A stretch of 5,705 bases of DNA from Bacteroidota bacterium (lineage in GTDB: Bacteria; Bacteroidota; Bacteroidia; Flavobacteriales; Flavobacteriaceae), in assembly GCA_021793535.1 (NCBI GenBank), contig JAJYSO010000135.1:1-5705 (forward strand), in the 5' to 3' direction. Every line of letters starts with the position of its first letter. Position 1 is the stretch's first letter. Made by a program: the position numbers and the translations under genes. Of this stretch, positions 1 to 4,773 are shown one piece after another. The notes beneath the pieces are model-generated. The model did no database searches. It was not told the origin of the DNA and saw only the letters and a program-made list of their open reading frames with translations.

Positions 1-1
1 A

Positions 2-205
2 TCTACGGTCTACAACCAAGAGGAATGCCAAAATCTAGAAGAGCCTGAAATAAAAGAAGAAGAGATGAAATTCCGAGCAGATCAAGAAGATCCCTATACG
101 TTTAAGTTTTGGGAAGGTGTAGACCAAGACGATAAGCCCATCTATATAGAAAAAACCATCGTTGTTTCAAAAGAAGATGGAGTAGAGGATCCGGACGAGG
201 AGTAA
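2..205 (+). CDS. C-terminal fragment of an unidentified, strongly acidic protein
   Basis: An open frame enters from the left edge and runs 67 codons to a TAA at 203-205; its start lies outside the window. I do not recognise the family. The visible tail is very acidic: 23 of 67 residues are Asp or Glu against seven Lys or Arg, and it ends in EDGVEDPDEE. Between acidic stretches are short aromatic/beta-like segments (DPYTFKFWEG and KPIYIEKTIVV), so part of it may be folded rather than a pure disordered tail. One Cys is present and there is no membrane segment in the visible part. The stop lies 20 bases before the sigma-factor start on the same strand, so co-transcription with the sigma operon is plausible. 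No function is proposed. Confidence 0.6.
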   Translation, partial: STVYNQEECQNLEEPEIKEEEMKFRADQEDPYTFKFWEGVDQDDKPIYIEKTIVVSKEDGVEDPDEE

Positions 206-218
206 CTTTTTAATAAAA

Positions 219-236
219 TTTACACTTGAGTGTAAA
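219..236. promoter_or_regulatory. 18-bp inverted repeat spanning the sigma-factor start codon
   Basis: Positions 219-236 read TTTACACT-TG-AGTGTAAA: two perfect 8-base arms around a 2-base centre. The TTG start codon of the sigma gene (226-228) lies at the centre. As DNA this has the form of an operator for a dimeric repressor. As RNA it can form a 7-bp stem with a UUGA tetraloop that would hold the start codon in the loop. I cannot match it confidently to a named regulator. A repeat this good could arise by chance about once somewhere in a window of this size, so only its position makes it notable. Confidence 0.4.
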
Positions 237-780
237 AAGACTCATAAGGGGATGTAAAAAAGGCGAATTAAAGTCGCAAGAAAAATTATATCAATTATTG
301 TCCCCTAAGCTGTTTGCGGTTAGTCTTAAATACTGCCGCAGTTATGAGGAAGCGGAAGATAATTTACACGATGCTTTTATCACCCTATTCAACAAAATCG
401 ACCAGTTTGATTTTAAGGGATCCTTCGAAGGCTGGGCCAAACGCATCACCATTAATACTGCCTTACAAAACTACCGCAAGCAGCAAGTCTTTGACATTAT
501 TGACTACAGCAATATTGAAGAAACAGAAGAGGAGCTCTCTGTCGAGCAGACACAGATCTCCACTGATTTTCTCTTAGGCTGTATTCATGAATTACCCTAC
601 CGGTATCAAGTGGTATTCAGCCTGTATGTGCTGGATGATTACTCGCATCAGGAAATCGCTGAAATATTAAAGATCTCCATTGGAACATCAAAGTCCAATT
701 TATCCAGAGCTCGTCAATTACTCAGGGATAAGATTACGGATCATGAAAGATCTTCAAGTTTTAGAAAACATACCCCATGA
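226..780 (+). CDS. ECF-family RNA polymerase sigma-70 factor
   Basis: A 184-residue alternative sigma factor of the extracytoplasmic function group, which directs core RNA polymerase to a specific promoter set. Region 2 spans about residues 14-87, including the core-binding stretch around SYEEAEDNLHDAF and the -10-recognition end GSFEGWAKRITINTALQNYR. A variable, acidic linker (about 88-112) leads to region 4 (about 115-170), with the helix-turn-helix YSHQEIAEILKISIGTSKSN that reads the -35-type element. There is no region 1.1 or 3, as expected for ECF factors, and the length is normal. The start is TTG: in-frame stops at 211 and 214 exclude anything upstream, and no ATG precedes the conserved LIRGCKKGE segment. 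The gene overlaps the next one by four bases (ATGA), which implies translational coupling to its probable anti-sigma partner. Target promoters and inducing signal are unknown. Confidence 0.93.
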   Translation: MSVKRLIRGCKKGELKSQEKLYQLLSPKLFAVSLKYCRSYEEAEDNLHDAFITLFNKIDQFDFKGSFEGWAKRITINTALQNYRKQQVFDIIDYSNIEETEEELSVEQTQISTDFLLGCIHELPYRYQVVFSLYVLDDYSHQEIAEILKISIGTSKSNLSRARQLLRDKITDHERSSSFRKHTP

Positions 781-2120
781 AGGAAAGAAAGAGCATAGAC
801 AGATTATTCCGGGAAAAGTTTAAAGACTTCGAAGCGACTCCTCATCCTGCACTTTGGAATCGCATACAATCCGATCTAAAAGGAGTAAAAAAAACCTCTT
901 TGATTCCACTTTGGGTAAAACTAAGCGGTGTTGCGGCCCTCTTAGTAATGGCATTCTTTATCGGTAAAAATTGGCTGATTTCGGAGGCCACTCCTCCATC
1001 CGTGGTCAATTCTCCCACCTCGATCGAATATGAGAAGGAAGCTTCTCCCCAAACCTCGACGCGTGCGGTTCTAACATCGATTAAACCGGTGGATTTGGTA
1101 AAAGCTGAAGTCCAGATGCCATCCTTCCAAGCCGCTTCCCCCTACTTCTTTAAAAAATATCAGCCTATCGATGAACACAGAGCACAAGAAGGCTACAAGT
1201 CAGCCCCTTCTTCTCCCTCCCAGGATTTCTTGGCCCTAGAGGCGGAAAAAGAACGGAAAAAATCAACTTTAAGGGATAGCCTATATCACTCAGGAGGCAA
1301 CAAACAGGATTCTCCAATCAAACAACGCTCGCTCTTTGAAGAAATTGCCCAGCAGCAACAGCAAGAAACAACCTCAAAAGAAACCGAAAAGTCACCTCGA
1401 TTTGCACTTCGACCAAATGTTTCCCCAATCTATTACAGCAGTATGGGAGGAGGCAGCGCCTTAGATCCCAAGTTTTCAGAAAACAAAACCAAAGGTAATC
1501 TCACAGCCTCTTATGGTATCGATGTAACCTATGCCGTATCCAAGCACTTCAAACTCCGATCGGGAATCAATAAAGTCAACTTGAGCTACAACACACCAGA
1601 TATCGCTTATCTCGCTGCTCAATCCCATATCGGGATTCGAGCCTTAGGTGCTAAGGACAACCTGAATAACGCGGTGATCGTCTCTACCGTATCCAAAAAG
1701 AATTTGGCAGAAGCAGTCCAAAATAATGCGCAGAAAATTACCATGGCCAGTGCCTACACAGAAGCTGAGCTCCACCAGGAACTTTCCTATATCGAAATTC
1801 CGGTCGAGTTTATGTATAGCTTGGTCGACCAAAGATTCGGGATTCAGCTTATCGGAGGAACCAGTGCATTAGTACTCAACAATGATCGCATCAACCTCAC
1901 CTCTGCCGTAGAGACTAAAAACCTGGGAAGAGCAGAAAACGTAAATAGCTTTAGCTTCACGGCAAACTTCGGGATGGGGTTCAATTATAAACTCTCAGAG
2001 CACCTCGGCTTTAGCGTGGAGCCCACCTTCAAATATCAACTTAATGGTTTTAGAGGGGAAACCGGGAATTTCAAGCCGTACTACCTAGGGTTGTATTCAG
2101 GAATCAGTTTCAAATTTTAG
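777..2120 (+). CDS. Anti-sigma-like membrane protein with C-terminal outer-membrane beta-barrel domain
   Basis: A 447-residue protein with three visible parts. Residues 1-42 are cytoplasmic and charged, with the pattern RLFREKFKDFEATPHPALW that I associate with short anti-sigma heads encoded beside ECF sigma genes in Bacteroidota. Residues 43-67 form one hydrophobic helix (GVAALLVMAFFIG core). Residues 70-210 are a low-complexity linker rich in Ser, Pro, Lys and Gln, with QQQQQ at 192-196. Residues 211-447 alternate polar and hydrophobic positions in the manner of PorT/OMP_b-brl small barrels, including LSYIEIPVEFMYSL, FGIQLIGGTSALV and the closing LGLYSGISFKF, whose terminal Phe is the usual barrel-assembly signal. 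There is no cleavable signal peptide; the single helix would be the export anchor. The ATGA overlap with the sigma gene indicates that the N-terminus probably holds the sigma factor. Anti-sigma function is inferred from context; the domain layout is seen directly. Confidence 0.8.
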   Translation: MKERKSIDRLFREKFKDFEATPHPALWNRIQSDLKGVKKTSLIPLWVKLSGVAALLVMAFFIGKNWLISEATPPSVVNSPTSIEYEKEASPQTSTRAVLTSIKPVDLVKAEVQMPSFQAASPYFFKKYQPIDEHRAQEGYKSAPSSPSQDFLALEAEKERKKSTLRDSLYHSGGNKQDSPIKQRSLFEEIAQQQQQETTSKETEKSPRFALRPNVSPIYYSSMGGGSALDPKFSENKTKGNLTASYGIDVTYAVSKHFKLRSGINKVNLSYNTPDIAYLAAQSHIGIRALGAKDNLNNAVIVSTVSKKNLAEAVQNNAQKITMASAYTEAELHQELSYIEIPVEFMYSLVDQRFGIQLIGGTSALVLNNDRINLTSAVETKNLGRAENVNSFSFTANFGMGFNYKLSEHLGFSVEPTFKYQLNGFRGETGNFKPYYLGLYSGISFKF

Positions 2121-2121
2121 C

Positions 2122-2865
2122 TCACTTGTGTTTGAGTGCCTCGAGAATTAGGTCATAGGCTTGTTGTCGAAGGATCGCTTTATCTTTGTGCACATCCATG
2201 CCCTGTGTGGAAATTGGAGGCATGATTCTCGCCCGTAGTCTGCCTGGACATGCCCTCCCATATTTGGCCTTGTAAGGAAATTTTCGCTTATTATCGTACA
2301 AAATCACTGGTAAAATATCGAGCTCGTGCTCAATGGCCATCCGGAAGGCACCATCTTTAAATCGGCCCAAGGCCAAAGCGTAATTCTTGGGAACCCCCCC
2401 TTCGGGAAAAATACAAACGCCACTTCCCTGCTTAAAGCGGCGTTGAGCCTCTTCAAAAACAGCTTTTTTGCTTTGGCGATTTTCTCGATCCACCAAAATC
2501 GAAGAACGGCTATAGAAAAACCCAAATAAGGGCATTTTAGCCAATTCCTTCTTTCCAATAAACACAAAGGGACACGGAACAGACCAAAACATCATCATGA
2601 TATCCACCATCGAACTGTGGTTGGCAATAACGACATAGCTCCTGTTTTTATCCAGCTTTTTCGTCCGCTTTACTTTTGGAAAAAAACCCATCCCCAGTAA
2701 AATCAAAATACTCCACGTACGGGCCACCACATAAAATTGCGGATAAGTTTTTTCGCTGATCGTGGTCAGAAACAAGAATGGAAACAACAGAATTGTCACC
2801 ACTCCTATCATCACATAAAACCAAAAGCGGTATAACAAATCCAATAGGTACAACAGTGCTTTCAT
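2122..2865 (-). CDS. plsC: 1-acyl-sn-glycerol-3-phosphate acyltransferase (PlsC/LPLAT family)
   Basis: Transfers an acyl chain to lysophosphatidic acid to give phosphatidic acid, the second acylation in phospholipid synthesis, at the cytoplasmic membrane. Numbered from the ATG at 2865 (247 residues), the catalytic HX4D motif is in NHSSMVD (His83, Asp88). The glycerol-phosphate-binding region is around FIGKKELAKMPLFG (about 102-115), the FPEGG block is at about 153-157, and the LPV block IV is at about 185-187. Two hydrophobic stretches near the N-terminus (about 15-35 and 50-63) fit membrane attachment. An in-frame TTG at 2883 would add MFIFDP. The ATG is preferred because a possible -7 promoter box overlaps those codons. 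The length is normal for the family. The gene converges on the barrel gene with one base between stops. Related lyso-lipid or ornithine-lipid acyltransferases share these motifs, so the exact acceptor is inferred. Confidence 0.9.
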   Translation of the reverse strand: MKALLYLLDLLYRFWFYVMIGVVTILLFPFLFLTTISEKTYPQFYVVARTWSILILLGMGFFPKVKRTKKLDKNRSYVVIANHSSMVDIMMMFWSVPCPFVFIGKKELAKMPLFGFFYSRSSILVDRENRQSKKAVFEEAQRRFKQGSGVCIFPEGGVPKNYALALGRFKDGAFRMAIEHELDILPVILYDNKRKFPYKAKYGRACPGRLRARIMPPISTQGMDVHKDKAILRQQAYDLILEALKHK

Positions 2866-2870
2866 GGGAT

Positions 2871-2878
2871 CAAAAATA
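2871..2878 (-). promoter_or_regulatory. Possible -7 promoter box for the acyltransferase gene
   Basis: Read on the minus strand, this is TATTTTTG, an exact match to the Bacteroidota -7 consensus TAnnTTTG. It ends five bases before the ATG at 2865, so transcription would start almost at the ATG and give a leaderless or nearly leaderless mRNA. The nearest upstream TTTTG (2903-2907) sits 24 bases away, slightly longer than the usual 17-23 spacing for a -33 element. The match could be chance. Confidence 0.25.
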
Positions 2879-2911
2879 AACAATTCTATGAAGCAGATTA
2901 TTCAAAACACT

Positions 2912-2919
2912 TACCTTTA
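2912..2919 (+). promoter_or_regulatory. Probable Bacteroidota -7 promoter element of trpS
   Basis: TACCTTTA differs from the consensus TAnnTTTG only in the last base and lies 14 bases before the trpS ATG. The surrounding block CTTACCTTTA-C-AAAAA recurs upstream of the HIT gene with one difference at nearly the same distance from its start. I see no TTG -33 element at the usual spacing, so the promoter may be weak or need an activator. No Shine-Dalgarno sequence follows, only A/T-rich leader. Confidence 0.5.
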
Positions 2920-2933
2920 CAAAAAAATAAATT

Positions 2934-3905
2934 ATGGCAAGAATATTAACCGGAATTCAAAGTACAGGCGTACCACATCTGGGGAATTTATTGGGGGCCA
3001 TTATCCCTGCCATCGAGATGGCCAATGCTTCCGATGACGAATCTTTTCTATTTATTGCAAATTTGCACACCTTGACCCAAATCAAAGATGGTGCGACCCT
3101 TAAAGAAAATACGTATGCTGTGGCTGCTGCTTGGCTAGCCTTTGGGTTAGATGTCAAAAAATCCGTCTTTTACCGGCAAAGCGATGTTCCTGAAACCACA
3201 GAATTAACCTGGTATTTAAATTGTTTCTTCCCTTATCAGCGCCTGACGCTAGCCCATGGATTTAAAGACAAAGCCGATCGTTTAGAAGACGTCAATGCCG
3301 GCTTATTCACCTATCCGATGCTCATGGCCGCGGACATCCTGTTATACGATGCGGAAATCATCCCGGTCGGGCGTGATCAAATGCAACACATTGAAATGAC
3401 TCGTGATGTAGCCACTCGTTTTCATGCCAAGACCGGAAAAGAAATCTTTGTTCTCCCCCAAGCACGGGTGGTTGAAAATATTACCGTAATCCCAGGCACG
3501 GATGGCGAAAAGATGAGCAAGTCCCGACAAAACTACCTCAACTTGTTTCAATCCGACAAAGCCCTAAAAAAACAAGTCATGAGCATCCAAACCGACAGTA
3601 CGCCTTTAGAAGAGCCGAAGGACCCCAATACTTGCAATGTGTTTAACATCTACAAATTGATTGCCTCCCCGCCAGCGGTAGCACAAATGCGGCATAACTA
3701 TCAAGCAGGGGGGTATGGATATGGGCATGCCAAGAAAGCATTGTTTGAACTGCTGGTCAAGAAATACGCTAAAGAGCGGGAGAAATATGCTTATTATATG
3801 GAACACAAAGAGCTCTTGGACCAAGCCTTGGAACATGGTGCCGCCAAAGCGAGAAAAGTGGCTCATCACACGCTTCATCGTGTCCGCACGGAATTGGGTT
3901 ATTAA
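2934..3905 (+). CDS. trpS: Tryptophanyl-tRNA synthetase
   Basis: A class I aminoacyl-tRNA synthetase that activates tryptophan with ATP and charges tRNA-Trp in the cytoplasm. The 323 residues are a normal bacterial length. The N-terminal GIQSTGVPHLGN carries the HIGH-type ATP-binding signature (HLGN at 15-18). The Rossmann core continues through FLFIANLHTLTQ (39-49), AADILLYDAEIIPVGRDQMQ (132-151) with the tryptophan-binding GRDQ segment, and KMSKS at 193-197 followed by RQN. The helical C-terminal third (about 230-323) recognises the anticodon. The ATG start is clear because MARILTGIQSTG is the usual family beginning. The gene diverges from the acyltransferase across 68 bases and is followed after 35 bases by the HIT gene on the same strand. 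Nothing suggests an attenuator or T-box in the short leader. The synthetase appears intact and functional. Confidence 0.97.
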   Translation: MARILTGIQSTGVPHLGNLLGAIIPAIEMANASDDESFLFIANLHTLTQIKDGATLKENTYAVAAAWLAFGLDVKKSVFYRQSDVPETTELTWYLNCFFPYQRLTLAHGFKDKADRLEDVNAGLFTYPMLMAADILLYDAEIIPVGRDQMQHIEMTRDVATRFHAKTGKEIFVLPQARVVENITVIPGTDGEKMSKSRQNYLNLFQSDKALKKQVMSIQTDSTPLEEPKDPNTCNVFNIYKLIASPPAVAQMRHNYQAGGYGYGHAKKALFELLVKKYAKEREKYAYYMEHKELLDQALEHGAAKARKVAHHTLHRVRTELGY

Positions 3906-3925
3906 AAATCAATAGCTTACCTTTA
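3894..3925 (+). promoter_or_regulatory. Probable promoter of the HIT gene (TTG -33 and TACCTTTA -7)
   Basis: TACCTTTA at 3918-3925 matches TAnnTTTG except for the last base. A TTG at 3894-3896, inside the last codons of trpS, stands 21 bases upstream, within the 17-23 spacing known for Bacteroidota sigma-A promoters. The HIT ATG begins 15 bases after the box. The block CTTACCTTTA-T-AAAAA repeats the one before trpS. The HIT/deaminase pair may therefore have its own promoter besides read-through from trpS. Confidence 0.5.
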
Positions 3926-3940
3926 TAAAAATTAAGTACC

Positions 3941-4336
3941 ATGGCTTCTCTATTCACCAAAATCATTAACGGGGAACTCCCCGCTTATAAAGTGGCTGAA
4001 ACGGATACGTTTCTCGCCTTTCTCGACATACAGCCCAACACCAAAGGGCATACCTTATGTATTCCCAAAAAGGAAGTGGACCGAATTTGGGATTTGGATG
4101 AAAATACATTCTCCGAGTTGATGGCCTTTTCGAGAAAAGTAGCTTTCGCGATCGAGAAAACCATCGATTGCAACCGTGTGGGTATGGCCGTTGTCGGTCT
4201 AGAGGTTCCACATGTTCACGTCCACCTGATCCCTCTACATACCTTAAAGGATATGGACTTCAAGCAAGTGACCTCCCTCTCTGAAGAAGAATTTCAAGCC
4301 ACCGCCAAAGCCATTGCTTCCAATTTTGAAGGATAA
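3941..4336 (+). CDS. HIT (histidine triad) family nucleotide hydrolase, Hint-like
   Basis: A small cytoplasmic enzyme of 131 residues, usually a homodimer, of the family that hydrolyses purine nucleoside phosphoramidates, aminoacyl-adenylates or related nucleotides at the alpha phosphate. The diagnostic triad HVHVHL is at 91-96, just after the conserved VGLEVP segment. The first part also fits the family: FTKIINGELPAYKVAET (5-21), FLAFLDIQPNTKGHTL (24-39) with the nucleotide-binding LDIxP and KGHTL segments, and IPKKEVDRIWDL. The ATG start at 3941 gives the usual MASLFTKIINGE beginning. The gene follows trpS by 35 bases, and its last codons overlap the start region of the deaminase gene. The sequence supports the Hint-like branch over GalT or the dinucleotide-cleaving Fhit type, but the natural substrate cannot be assigned. 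Confidence 0.95.
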   Translation: MASLFTKIINGELPAYKVAETDTFLAFLDIQPNTKGHTLCIPKKEVDRIWDLDENTFSELMAFSRKVAFAIEKTIDCNRVGMAVVGLEVPHVHVHLIPLHTLKDMDFKQVTSLSEEEFQATAKAIASNFEG

Positions 4337-4769
4337 CATACATACCCGCTTTATGGAGCGTTGCCTAGTCTTGGCTCAGCAAGCTAAAACCAAAGGACAT
4401 ACCGCCGTTGGAGCCCTCATTGTGAGGGGGCAAGAAATCATTGCAGAAGGACAAGAGGGAGAGGAGGCCTTACCAGATATGATGAGCCACGCAGAAAACA
4501 TTGCCATCCTTAAAGCCTCGCAACGTTTAAACAGTACCACTCTTGATCATTGCCGTCTCTATACCACCGTAGAGCCTTGCTTTATGTGTAGCTATCTCAT
4601 TCGGCAAACACAACTTGAAGCCGTTATATACGGCACAACTACCCCCGCCGGAGGGGATAGTTCTCCTTACCCCATCCTCAAGGCTCAGGACATCGGTCCG
4701 TGGAGCAAAACCCCAATCGTCACAGCAGGGATACTTCAAGCCGCCTGTGAGGCTTTGTTAAAAAAATAA
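4326..4769 (+). CDS. Zinc-dependent nucleoside/nucleobase deaminase (cytidine deaminase fold)
   Basis: A cytoplasmic hydrolytic deaminase of the CMP/dCMP-TadA-GuaD superfamily. Zinc ligands and catalytic acid are visible: HAE at about 55-57 of the 147-residue form, and EPCFMC at about 83-88, giving the H-A-E...P-C-x-x-C signature. Between them, AVGALIVRGQEIIAEG is the substrate-side strand pair. After the PCxxC, SYLIRQTQLEAVIYG and the tail GGDSSPYPIL...WSKTPIV differ from TadA and resemble an uncharacterised Bacteroidota 'nucleoside deaminase' group, so tRNA adenosine deamination is not assumed. The start is uncertain: TTG 4326 (chosen) and TTG 4314 overlap the HIT gene, while ATG 4353 gives 138 residues but removes the Phe of the FMERCLVLA helix. 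Overlap with the HIT gene suggests coupled expression. The gene ends four bases from the convergent kinase. Confidence 0.88.
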   Translation: MKDNIHTRFMERCLVLAQQAKTKGHTAVGALIVRGQEIIAEGQEGEEALPDMMSHAENIAILKASQRLNSTTLDHCRLYTTVEPCFMCSYLIRQTQLEAVIYGTTTPAGGDSSPYPILKAQDIGPWSKTPIVTAGILQAACEALLKK

Positions 4770-4773
4770 AACC

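Noticed and set aside
1352..1366. CAG/CAA run encoding QQQQQ as a slippage-prone repeat
   Set aside because: Only five mixed codons inside a low-complexity linker; too short and irregular to suggest phase variation.
1490..1497. TACCTTTG on the minus strand, a perfect -7 box inside the barrel gene
   Set aside because: It lies deep within a plus-strand gene with no minus-strand gene downstream to serve; such six-fixed-base matches are expected once or twice per strand in this window.
2121..2138. Weak inverted repeat CACT...AGTG just after the barrel gene stop as a bidirectional terminator
   Set aside because: The stem is only four bases, with no following T-run on either strand; it is also inside the acyltransferase coding end.
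2326..2529. Open frame of 67 codons on the plus strand within the acyltransferase gene
   Set aside because: It is the antisense shadow of a well-supported enzyme whose HX4D and FPEGG motifs are on the other strand; no family features of its own.
2880..2933. T-box, riboswitch or Trp attenuator before trpS
   Set aside because: The whole intergenic space is 68 bases, the leader after the -7 box is about ten bases, and no stem-loop or Trp-rich leader peptide is visible.
4326..4769. Calling the deaminase tRNA adenosine deaminase (tadA)
   Set aside because: HAE and PCxxC are shared by the whole superfamily; the region after PCxxC (SYLIRQT, GGDSSPYPIL) does not resemble the TadA continuation, so only a general deaminase call is supported.
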